In this document: piece after piece, positions 1-6,538 of the stretch
Layout: every line of letters begins with the position of its first letter
How positions within the stretch are numbered: position 1 is the stretch's first letter
NCBI GenBank assembly: GCA_021793135.1
Contig: JAJYTI010000077.1
Coordinates: forward strand, 1-9,589
Direction of reading: 5' to 3'
Origin: Bacteroidota bacterium
GTDB lineage: Bacteria > Bacteroidota > Bacteroidia > Flavobacteriales > Flavobacteriaceae
DNA: 9,589 nucleotides
The notes under the pieces: generated by a model
Seen by the model: the letters and a program-made list of their open reading frames with translations, nothing else
The model's database searches: none
Told to the model about the DNA's origin: nothing
Translations under genes and position numbers: made by a program

Positions 1-1737
1 GACAAAATGGTCATCGGGCCATTGTAATCTTTTTGCTAGGCCAACGCTACCTCCAGTAATTAAGAAGCTTCTACCACGGTCTACATTTCTTGCATAAAAA
101 TCATAATAATATTGTTTTGTATGCGAGAATGATGTAGATAGCTGGATAGGTTTTTTACCTCCTAGCCATGGTTCTATAATGTTTAAACTATACGATTGGT
201 AATAAGTACTTCCTTGGGCTTGTATAGATAATTTTTGTCCGTCACCTAGTGGTAATGGATCGTATGTTTTAAAATTGAATATGTTTCTTAATGAGAAGTT
301 GTTGAATGATAATCCTAAAGTTCCAACAAATCCACCGCCACCATATCCACCTTGTAATGTTACCTGACTTTGTCCGCTTTCTTTTACTAAGTATTTTAAG
401 TCGGTTGTACCACTATTTGGATCTGGATTTTCAATAATTGGTTCGATTTTTTCTGCATCGAATAATTGTAATTGCGCAAGTTCTCGAATGGTGCGGATAA
501 TGTCACTCTTGTTATACTTTTGTCCAGGACGTGTACGTAATTCTCTGTAAATAACGTGGTCGTTAGTACGATCGTTTCCTTCTACCGTTACGTTTTCAAA
601 GTAAACTTCTTTTCCTTCATATATACGAATTTCGAAGTCAATAGTGTCTTTGCGAATTCCAACTTCTACAGGAGTTACCCTTGAGAATAAATAACCATTG
701 TTTTGATATAAGTTGGCAATGTCATCTGCATCGGGATTTGTGTGATCTTCTGTTCGTTTTTGTAATAAAGTTCCGTTATAAATATCTCCTTTTTCTATTC
801 CTAAAACTTGACGTAGAACGTAATCATTATATACGCTATTTCCTACAAATCTAATATCACCAAAATAATATTGTTCTCCTTCTTCTATGTCTATTTCTAA
901 AGCTACACTCTTGTCATCTACAATCATCATAGTATCACGAACTATCCTAGCATCACGATATCCATTTTCTGCATATTTTGTTATGATAGAGTTCTTGTCT
1001 TCTTCAAAACCTTCTTTAGTGTATTTAGAGCGTTTAAATAGACGATAAAAACGTCTTACTTTTGTCTTCTTCATGGTGCGACGTAGTTTTACATCGCTAA
1101 ACTTCTCATTGCCACTAAAAGTTATACTAGCTACTTTAACACGCTTTCCTTTATCAATATCAATTATTAAGTCTTGTGCAACTTCAGACCCAGTAGAGTC
1201 TTTATATGGTTTTGTATCTATTTCTACTTTAGTATTGAAGAAACCTTTATCACGTTGCTTTGCTTTGATATAATTGGTAGTGTTGGTGAGAAGGTTGTTG
1301 GTGATTTTGTTACCTCTGTTTAACTCGTTGTCTTTTATGAGTTCTTTTATCTTTCCTTTACGAATTCCTGTAACATGTACATTGTTGATTTTAGGCAACT
1401 CAACTATGTGTAGTTCAAGGTCAATTCGATTGTCTTGAATGTTGGTAATGTAAAATGTAATATCACTAAATAAATTTTGCTCCCATAGTTTTTTAGTAAC
1501 ATTACTTAATTTTTCTCCTGGGATTACAATTTCTTCACCAACTTGTAGGCCAGTAAAAGCGACTACGGTATTGGTGTTAAAAGTTTGTGTACCGGTTACC
1601 TTAATACTATTTATAATATAAACATCCCCTTCTTCTATACCTTGAGCTTGTGCTCCAAGTGGTAATAGTAGTAGGAGAATAAAATAAATTGCAATTTTGT
1701 ATGAAGTTGATGTATAGTTACTTCCTGAGCTGTTCAC
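1..1737 (-). CDS. bamA: BamA, outer-membrane protein assembly factor (C-terminus missing)
   Basis: BamA is the central beta-barrel insertase of the BAM complex, folding outer-membrane proteins. The frame is open without a stop from 1737 to the left edge, giving 579 residues; flavobacterial BamA is usually about 850, so much of the barrel lies outside. A hydrophobic signal peptide (about residues 14-31) ends in AQA before QG. Five POTRA repeats follow at roughly 39-119, 120-199, 200-290, 291-379 and 380-455. The third carries a basic insertion (KKTKVRRFYRLFKRSK) of the kind seen in Bacteroidota BamA. The barrel starts near 460 with the Gly-rich LQGGYGGGGFVGTLGLSFNN stretch, and KRLQWPDD near the left edge is also family-typical. 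No ATG lies before the signal peptide. I chose GTG at 1737, which overlaps uppS by 20 bases; TTG at 1749 is in frame and possible. Identity is firm, the exact start is not. Confidence 0.95.
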   Translation of the reverse strand, partial: MNSSGSNYTSTSYKIAIYFILLLLLPLGAQAQGIEEGDVYIINSIKVTGTQTFNTNTVVAFTGLQVGEEIVIPGEKLSNVTKKLWEQNLFSDITFYITNIQDNRIDLELHIVELPKINNVHVTGIRKGKIKELIKDNELNRGNKITNNLLTNTTNYIKAKQRDKGFFNTKVEIDTKPYKDSTGSEVAQDLIIDIDKGKRVKVASITFSGNEKFSDVKLRRTMKKTKVRRFYRLFKRSKYTKEGFEEDKNSIITKYAENGYRDARIVRDTMMIVDDKSVALEIDIEEGEQYYFGDIRFVGNSVYNDYVLRQVLGIEKGDIYNGTLLQKRTEDHTNPDADDIANLYQNNGYLFSRVTPVEVGIRKDTIDFEIRIYEGKEVYFENVTVEGNDRTNDHVIYRELRTRPGQKYNKSDIIRTIRELAQLQLFDAEKIEPIIENPDPNSGTTDLKYLVKESGQSQVTLQGGYGGGGFVGTLGLSFNNFSLRNIFNFKTYDPLPLGDGQKLSIQAQGSTYYQSYSLNIIEPWLGGKKPIQLSTSFSHTKQYYYDFYARNVDRGRSFLITGGSVGLAKRLQWPDDHFV

Positions 1738-2455
1738 TGGTTTTTCCAAATCTTCTTTCTCTATTTTGATAATTTAAAATTGCCTCGTGCAAATGTTCCT
1801 TAGTAAAGTCTGGCCAAAGCGTGTCAGTAAAGTATAATTCACTGTACGCAATTTGCCATAACAAGAAATTGCTTATTCGCAACTCGCCACTTGTTCTTAT
1901 TAGAAGGTCCACGTCGGGCAAATTTTGTGTGTAAAGATGATTATTAATTATGTTGTCGTCAATATCTTCTGGCGAAATTAAGTTATTTTTAACTTTAACG
2001 CTAATCTCTTTAATACAATTTGTTATTTCTTCCCTAGAACCATAGTTTAATGCAAGGGTTAATGTAAGTCGGTCATTGTTTTTTGTTTGTTCTATGACCG
2101 ATTGTAACTCTTTATATACACTACTAGGTAGTTTTTCTATTTTACCTATTGTGTTTAAACGAATCTTATTTTTAGTCAATGTCTTTAATTCTTTTTTTAA
2201 AGAACTAACTAAAAGTTTCATAAGAGTGTCTACTTCTAACTTCGGTCTGTTCCAATTTTCGGTAGAAAATGCATAAAGTGTAAGGTAAGGTATACCTAGC
2301 TCCGCAGTACACTCCACTATTTGGCGTACACTTTGGGTGCCATTTTCGTGTCCAATTGCACGAAGTAAGCCTCTTTTTTTTGCCCATCTACCATTGCCAT
2401 CCATAATGATAGCAAGGTGTTGAGGAAGTTTTGATTTATCTATCTGCTTCTCCAC
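1718..2455 (-). CDS. uppS: Undecaprenyl diphosphate synthase (isoprenyl transferase)
   Basis: This cytosolic cis-prenyltransferase adds isopentenyl diphosphate units to farnesyl diphosphate to make undecaprenyl diphosphate, the lipid carrier for peptidoglycan and surface polysaccharides. At 245 residues it is full length. Family residues are all present: Asp19 in IIMDGNGRWA (metal-binding, E. coli Asp26), His36 in GHENG (E. coli His43), Arg187 and Arg193 in RTSGELRIS (E. coli Arg194 and Arg200), and Glu206 in SELYF (E. coli Glu213). The offset is a constant seven residues. The start is GTG at 2455, six bases after the stop of the DUF6089 gene; the next in-frame ATG is Met18 inside the catalytic motif, so it cannot be the start. 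Its 3' end overlaps bamA, suggesting translational coupling. It lies in the middle of an envelope-biogenesis unit. Confidence 0.96.
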   Translation of the reverse strand: MEKQIDKSKLPQHLAIIMDGNGRWAKKRGLLRAIGHENGTQSVRQIVECTAELGIPYLTLYAFSTENWNRPKLEVDTLMKLLVSSLKKELKTLTKNKIRLNTIGKIEKLPSSVYKELQSVIEQTKNNDRLTLTLALNYGSREEITNCIKEISVKVKNNLISPEDIDDNIINNHLYTQNLPDVDLLIRTSGELRISNFLLWQIAYSELYFTDTLWPDFTKEHLHEAILNYQNRERRFGKTSEQLRK

Positions 2456-2461
2456 TCTTAA

Positions 2462-3148
2462 TTAAAATTTACTATTACACGGTGCTCTACCAAATGCAAA
2501 TGTAAGAGTTATCCCACTAAATACATACCAGTCGTTAGAATTTAGATTCCCAAAAGTATAATCCATGTCTCCTGCGCCACTAGGATCACTTCCATCTAAA
2601 TTGTCTGTAAATGCGTAACGTGCTCCTAATTCAAATCCTAAACTAATCGATCTGCTTATCGTTGCCTTGTATCCAAGTACTATAGGTAAAGCAAAAGTAG
2701 ACTTATTTCCGTCTTTTACCATTTCGTCTTCGGCATTTCGATGTAGGTTATCATATAAAAAGTAGGTTATACCTGTATATAAATATGGCGTATGTATAGG
2801 TTGTCCAGAATGCGTATTATATTCCCAAAAAGTGAATTCTAACCCTAGGCCAAATTCCTTAATATTGTTAGTGAAGTTATACCCTCTTTGTTGGCGTCTT
2901 GGGTCCTTAGAGTCTAGATCGTCGGCCGCAATTTTCCCGAAGTTTATTGAAGCACGAAAGCTGTGTCTTGGACTTCTATTCCATTTTACTAAACCACCTA
3001 CAACTAACTCATTTGGGTTTATAATTTGTGTTTTTCCTATATCACCTATATAGTTAGTGCCTCCAATAAAGCCACCAACTTCATAGGTTTGTGCGATTCC
3101 ACAAACTGGAAGTATAAGTAATCCTATTAATAATGCTAGTTGTTTCAT
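2462..3148 (-). CDS. DUF6089 family outer-membrane beta-barrel protein
   Basis: This 228-residue protein has an N-terminal signal peptide (hydrophobic residues 4-19, ending GIAQ before TYEVGGF). A series of alternating amphipathic strands follows, rich in Gly and aromatic residues, consistent with a small outer-membrane barrel. Features I recognise from DUF6089 are the opening EVGGFIGGTNYIGDIG, the PRHSFRASINFG strand, the FGLGLEFTFWEY strand and the final WYVFSGITLTFAFG strand. The biochemical function is unknown. Its position directly before uppS and bamA suggests, by inference only, a role in envelope assembly. The start ATG at 3148 is the natural beginning of the signal peptide. A Cys at residue 16 lies in LPVC, a poor lipobox, so I read this as a type I signal peptide and not a lipoprotein. 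Upstream is a 133-base gap containing a possible promoter and an inverted repeat. Confidence 0.85.
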   Translation of the reverse strand: MKQLALLIGLLILPVCGIAQTYEVGGFIGGTNYIGDIGKTQIINPNELVVGGLVKWNRSPRHSFRASINFGKIAADDLDSKDPRRQQRGYNFTNNIKEFGLGLEFTFWEYNTHSGQPIHTPYLYTGITYFLYDNLHRNAEDEMVKDGNKSTFALPIVLGYKATISRSISLGFELGARYAFTDNLDGSDPSGAGDMDYTFGNLNSNDWYVFSGITLTFAFGRAPCNSKF

Positions 3149-3165
3149 GTATTTATGAAAGATTG

Positions 3166-3173
3166 CAAATGTA
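3166..3173 (-). promoter_or_regulatory. Possible Bacteroidota -7 element ahead of the DUF6089 gene
   Basis: Read on the minus strand this is TACATTTG, an exact match to the Bacteroidota sigma-ABfr -7 consensus TAnnTTTG. It would place a transcript start about 10 bases before the ATG at 3148. No TTG (-33 element) is found 17-23 bases upstream, so support is limited. If real, it would let DUF6089-uppS-bamA be transcribed apart from nadK. Confidence 0.3.
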
Positions 3174-3188
3174 TTAAATAACTTGTTA

Positions 3189-3258
3189 AATGTTGAAAAT
3201 AGGACGATTAAATCTGTCTTTTGTCCATAAAGTTGCTTTTGCTATTCTTTTCAACATT
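3189..3258. repeat. Inverted repeat with 11-base arms in the nadK/DUF6089 gap
   Basis: The arms AATGTTGAAAA (3189-3199) and TTTTCAACATT (3248-3258) are perfect reverse complements, separated by 48 bases. They fill most of the 133-base space between the nadK stop and the DUF6089 start. The long loop and lack of a T-run on the distal side argue against an intrinsic terminator. It could be a protein-binding site pair, an mRNA fold, or chance in AT-rich DNA. The 3' arm on the minus strand lies upstream of the possible promoter at 3166-3173. Confidence 0.45.
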
Positions 3259-3281
3259 AATACTAACGTGCGAACTGATTA

Positions 3282-4169
3282 TTAATTGCGTTTGTCTTCT
3301 CCCCAAAGTAGTTTTTTACGAAGTGTATTAAAAAAACTATTTTCTGTTATTTGAATGAGTGAGATTTTGTATGGTGCTTTTTTAACTTCTATCGTGGTCT
3401 CGTTGGGTAGAGTAGCGGTACGAGAATCTAAAGAGGTTAAGAAAGATTCACTTCTAGTGGTAACGGTTAGCCGTACAGTAGAAGAGTCTGGAATAACAAG
3501 TGGTCTTGCATTTAAATTGTGAGGTGCTATAGGAGTTATAACAAAACTCTTGGTCTTCGGGTCTATTACTGGTCCACCACAACTTAATGAATATCCAGTA
3601 GAGCCAGTAGGTGTAGATACGATAAGACCGTCGGCCCAATATGATGTTATGTGACAACCATCTATTTCAGTGTGAACCTTAATCATAGAAGTGGTATCCT
3701 TACGGTTTACAGTAACTTCATTTAAAGCTATATTTAGTTTTTCAATACTTTCTTCATGAATATCGGTTTGTACAGAAAGTAGACTTCGTTTAGAAATTAC
3801 ATATTCACCTCTTAATATTTGTTCTAAACCGTCGATGATGTTTTCTTTCTGTAGGGTTGCCATAAACCCTAATCGTCCCGTATTAATAGCTACTATAGGA
3901 ATTTCTAGATCTCTTACAAAAGTTACCGCTCTAAGGGTGGTGCCATCACCACCAATACTAAAAAATAAATCAAAACTTTTGTCTAGTTTAGAAAAAGTAG
4001 GTAATTCAGAAAAGTAATTATGCATACGAATATTTTCTTCCGTCAATCGCAAAAAATTCTCTTCTATATGTATAGAAACATTCTTTTTTTGGAGAACATC
4101 AAAAATTTGTTGAATGTAAACTTCTGAGTTTTCATGATAATATTGGCCGTAAATTCCAACTTTCAACAT
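3282..4169 (-). CDS. nadK: NAD kinase
   Basis: NAD kinase phosphorylates the 2'-hydroxyl of the adenosine ribose of NAD to make NADP, using ATP or inorganic polyphosphate. The 295-residue protein matches the usual bacterial length. Family motifs are in order: GGDGT at 73-77 (catalytic Asp75), NTGRLGF at 96-102, NEVTVNR at 150-156, WADGLIVSTPTGSTGYSLS at 178-196 and the IAPHNLNARP block after it. The ATG at 4169 opens MLKVGIYGQ, the normal first strand. The nine bases before it (CCCCCTTTT) contain no Shine-Dalgarno sequence, so initiation must rely on other signals or on coupling to the CBS gene ending nine bases upstream. The 3' end is followed by the longest spacer in this minus-strand unit. 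Confidence 0.96.
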   Translation of the reverse strand: MLKVGIYGQYYHENSEVYIQQIFDVLQKKNVSIHIEENFLRLTEENIRMHNYFSELPTFSKLDKSFDLFFSIGGDGTTLRAVTFVRDLEIPIVAINTGRLGFMATLQKENIIDGLEQILRGEYVISKRSLLSVQTDIHEESIEKLNIALNEVTVNRKDTTSMIKVHTEIDGCHITSYWADGLIVSTPTGSTGYSLSCGGPVIDPKTKSFVITPIAPHNLNARPLVIPDSSTVRLTVTTRSESFLTSLDSRTATLPNETTIEVKKAPYKISLIQITENSFFNTLRKKLLWGEDKRN

Positions 4170-4178
4170 AAAAGGGGG

Positions 4179-4832
4179 TTATATATTTAAAAACTTTTTT
4201 AGATATTTAGAGCGTTCTTTAAGTCCTTGGACATAAGAATCCTCTATATGTTCCGATTTGATTGTGTATCCATAACGTCGGAAAGTTTGTACAATGTCGT
4301 TTATGCTGCTACTATTTAGTTTTATTGTGCATTCAATTGTGCTTTCGGATAGTGCAGTAACAAATAAACCGAGAATTTTTCCATTGTTGGATTCTATAAT
4401 TTGACTTACTTGACTTGGAGAATAATGATGGATTGCTGTTTCGATTACTAAAATAGCACCAGACTCATTTAAAAAAGGAGTTTTACCTAATAAGTGCAAA
4501 AAGTCTTCTAGTTCTAGAATCCCTAAGTATTTCCCGTCTAAATCTAATACTGGAAGTGTATTAGCATCTTGTCGTGCAAACTCCTGAAGTACATCAATCC
4601 AGTTAGCCGTATCTATAATAGCTAGTCTACTAAGCAAGTATTGATAATCATTTAGGGTTTTGTCCTGTTCAAGTATATGGATGTCCTCTACGCTAAAGCA
4701 ACCTAAGAATTGCTCTTTTTCCACTACAGGTATATGTGTTGTTTGTAGTTTATTAAAGAGCTCCTTAACTTCTTTTGTTGTAGCTTGTAAGCTCAAAGCG
4801 GATTCGTATGTTATTAGCTGTTTTATATTCAC
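4179..4832 (-). CDS. CBS-domain protein with ACT-like C-terminal region
   Basis: The 217-residue protein has two CBS motifs, at about residues 5-55 (with THIPVVEKEQFLGCFSVEDI) and about 68-115 (with NTLPVLDLDGKYLGILELED). A third domain follows at about 118-190 (ESGAILVIETAIHHYSPSQV onward) that looks ACT-like, the layout seen in AcuB-like proteins. Paired CBS domains commonly bind adenine nucleotides and act as energy sensors; the ligand here is unknown. No signal peptide or membrane segment is visible. I chose the GTG at 4832, which begins VNIKQLITYES and has AAGGAG six bases upstream, a rare good Shine-Dalgarno in this window. An in-frame TTG at 4853 would add seven residues. It is the first gene of the minus-strand unit, nine bases before nadK, which hints at a link to nucleotide or NADP status. 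Confidence 0.85.
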   Translation of the reverse strand: MNIKQLITYESALSLQATTKEVKELFNKLQTTHIPVVEKEQFLGCFSVEDIHILEQDKTLNDYQYLLSRLAIIDTANWIDVLQEFARQDANTLPVLDLDGKYLGILELEDFLHLLGKTPFLNESGAILVIETAIHHYSPSQVSQIIESNNGKILGLFVTALSESTIECTIKLNSSSINDIVQTFRRYGYTIKSEHIEDSYVQGLKERSKYLKKFLNI

Positions 4833-4890
4833 GAGATACTCCTTTTTATGCAAATTACTAAAATTACCTGCAAATAGCCGTTGTGCTTTG

Positions 4891-4898
4891 TATTTTTG
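4891..4898 (+). promoter_or_regulatory. Possible Bacteroidota -7 element for pdxJ
   Basis: TATTTTTG matches the TAnnTTTG consensus of Bacteroidota primary-sigma promoters and lies 27 bases before the pdxJ ATG. The expected TTG at -33 is only approximated by CTG at 4868-4870 (20-base spacing). It lies in the divergent gap between the CBS gene and pdxJ, where a promoter for each direction is expected. I found no equally good element for the minus strand. Confidence 0.35.
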
Positions 4899-4925
4899 TT
4901 TTCTTAAAATTTTATATTCAAGACT

Positions 4926-5639
4926 ATGACTAGATTAAGTGTTAATATTAATAAAGTGGCTACTATACGTAATGCACGTGGTGGTAATGTTCCAAGTGTG
5001 ACACACGCAGCAGTGGAAATTCAAAAATATGGCGCGCAAGGAATAACAATTCATCCTAGACCTGATGAGCGACATATACGTTATGCCGATGTGTATGATT
5101 TAAAACCATTGGTGCATACTGAATTTAATATTGAGGGGAATCCAATAAAAAGTTTTATGGATATGGTTTTGGAGGTGAAACCAGAACAGGTTACATTAGT
5201 TCCAGATTCTAATGATGTATTAACTTCGAATGCAGGTTGGGATACTATAAAGAATAAGGAATTCTTAACAGAAGTTATACAAGAGTTTAAACAAGCAGGT
5301 ATTCGTACATCTATTTTTGTAGATCCAAATCATGATATGATCGAGGGTGCAGCTGCTATAGGTGTAGATCGAATAGAGTTATATACCGAAGCTTTCGCAG
5401 TGGGCTATGCAAATGGAGATGAAAAAGCTGTAGAACCATACGCTTTATGTGCTGAGTTGGCGCATAAATTAGGTTTAGGTATAAATGCAGGACATGATTT
5501 GTCACTAGATAATATAGCATTCTTTAAACAAAATGTTCCGCATTTATTGGAGGTGTCTATAGGTCATGCTCTTATTAGCGAAGCTTTATACTTGGGATTT
5601 GAAACGGTAGTAAAACGTTATTTGGAATTATTAAAGTAA
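4926..5639 (+). CDS. pdxJ: Pyridoxine 5'-phosphate synthase
   Basis: PdxJ is a cytosolic TIM-barrel enzyme that condenses 1-deoxy-xylulose 5-phosphate with 3-amino-2-oxopropyl phosphate to form pyridoxine 5'-phosphate, the last ring-forming step of the DXP-dependent vitamin B6 pathway. At 237 residues it is full length. Catalytic residues are present: His43 in ITIHPRPDERHI (E. coli His45), Glu70 in FNIEGNP (E. coli Glu72) and His190 in NAGHDL (E. coli His193); SIGHALI near the C-terminus is the phosphate-binding end. One difference: the E. coli DXP-contacting pair Asp11-His12 in VNIDHIATLRNARG is Asn9-Lys10 here, a variant I recall from other flavobacterial PdxJ. The ATG at 4926 opens directly into the first barrel strand. 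The gene is divergent from the CBS-nadK unit and lies eight bases before the hydrolase gene, so they are probably co-transcribed. Confidence 0.96.
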   Translation: MTRLSVNINKVATIRNARGGNVPSVTHAAVEIQKYGAQGITIHPRPDERHIRYADVYDLKPLVHTEFNIEGNPIKSFMDMVLEVKPEQVTLVPDSNDVLTSNAGWDTIKNKEFLTEVIQEFKQAGIRTSIFVDPNHDMIEGAAAIGVDRIELYTEAFAVGYANGDEKAVEPYALCAELAHKLGLGINAGHDLSLDNIAFFKQNVPHLLEVSIGHALISEALYLGFETVVKRYLELLK

Positions 5640-5647
5640 AGAGAGAT

Positions 5648-6433
5648 ATGGAATTATTGCATGCACAAGTAATAGGAAAAGGAAAACCCTTTATAATCCT
5701 TCATGGGTTTTTGGGTATGAGTGACAACTGGCGAACATTAGGACGTAAGTTTTCAGATGAGGGGTATGAGGTACATTTAATCGATTTACGAAATCATGGT
5801 AGAAGTTTTCATTCCGATGCATTTAATTATGAATTAATGGTAGAGGATGTTAAAAACTATATCGATGTACATAAATTAGATAAAATTGTATTGTTAGGAC
5901 ATTCTATGGGAGGTAAAGTTGCTATGCAATTTGCAGTAAATTATCCAGATTCTGTTGCAAAACTCATTGTAGCTGATATAGCTCCAAAAAGTTATCCACA
6001 ACATCATCAAGCAATCTTAAAAGGATTGTCCTCTTTAAATTTTGCCAATCCAGAAACAGGAAAAGATGGAGTATCGAGTAGAGGAGAAGCCGATGAAGAA
6101 CTGTCAAAATATGTAAATAGTTTTGCAGTTCGTCAGTTTTTATTAAAGAATCTGTATTGGGAGTCAAAAGGGAAGTTAGCTTTACGCATGAACCTTCCTG
6201 CTCTTATAAATAATGTGGAAGAAATAGGTATGGCATTGGATATCGATGCTGTTTTTAAAGGAGATACTCTGTTTATTCATGGAGGGGATTCAGGATATAT
6301 TTTACCAGAAGATAAGCCGTTGCTGAAACACCATTTTCCGAATTCAAAATTAGAGAAAATAGAAGGGGTTGGGCATTGGCTGCATGCCGAAAAACCTAAA
6401 GAATTTTTTAGCATCGTAATAGGATTTTTATAA
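5648..6433 (+). CDS. Alpha/beta hydrolase, YbfF-like esterase
   Basis: This 261-residue cytosolic protein has the alpha/beta hydrolase fold: HGFLGMSDNW (oxyanion-hole region) at 19-28, IDLRNHGRS at 45-53, nucleophile elbow GHSMGG with Ser86, VADIAP with Asp110, and GVGHWLHAEKP with catalytic His243. Ser86 and Asp110 have the same spacing I recall for Ser89 and Asp113 of E. coli YbfF, where the acid sits after strand 6; Asp214 in HGGDSGY, at the classical post-strand-7 position, is an alternative acid. The lid (about 112-190) is helical. No signal peptide is seen. YbfF-type enzymes cleave short acyl esters and acyl-CoA thioesters in vitro, and the natural substrate is uncertain. It follows pdxJ by eight bases, with AGAGAG just before the ATG as a modest ribosome site. 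No clear terminator follows. Confidence 0.9.
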   Translation: MELLHAQVIGKGKPFIILHGFLGMSDNWRTLGRKFSDEGYEVHLIDLRNHGRSFHSDAFNYELMVEDVKNYIDVHKLDKIVLLGHSMGGKVAMQFAVNYPDSVAKLIVADIAPKSYPQHHQAILKGLSSLNFANPETGKDGVSSRGEADEELSKYVNSFAVRQFLLKNLYWESKGKLALRMNLPALINNVEEIGMALDIDAVFKGDTLFIHGGDSGYILPEDKPLLKHHFPNSKLEKIEGVGHWLHAEKPKEFFSIVIGFL

Positions 6434-6538
6434 AATCTTGTTATATTGCTTAATACTTTATTAAATAGTATGGTACTTTTCTATGCAAAATAGGAAGGTA
6501 TCCTTGTAGAAATCTTTTTTAAAATAAAAGTGAAAATT

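Noticed and set aside
1073..1273. Plus-strand open frames of 60-90 codons at 1073-1273, 2076-2276, 2832-3053, 3835-4017 and 4660-4929, and minus-strand ones at 2205-2387, 3454-3657 and 5964-6167.
   Set aside because: Each lies opposite, or in another frame of, a well-supported conserved gene and shows no recognisable domain.
3089..3148. Possible lipobox LPVC in the DUF6089 protein signal peptide.
   Set aside because: Val just before Cys is a poor fit, and the following GIAQ is a typical Bacteroidota type I cleavage region ahead of a barrel.
4833..4925. Promoter for the minus-strand CBS-nadK unit in the divergent gap.
   Set aside because: Only imperfect matches such as TAATTTG are present, without a spaced TTG; a promoter is expected but I cannot place it.
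6423..6437. Small AT-rich hairpin (six-pair stem, three-base loop) over the stop codon of the alpha/beta hydrolase gene.
   Set aside because: The stem is nearly all A-T, the loop is minimal and no T-run follows, so it does not qualify as a terminator.
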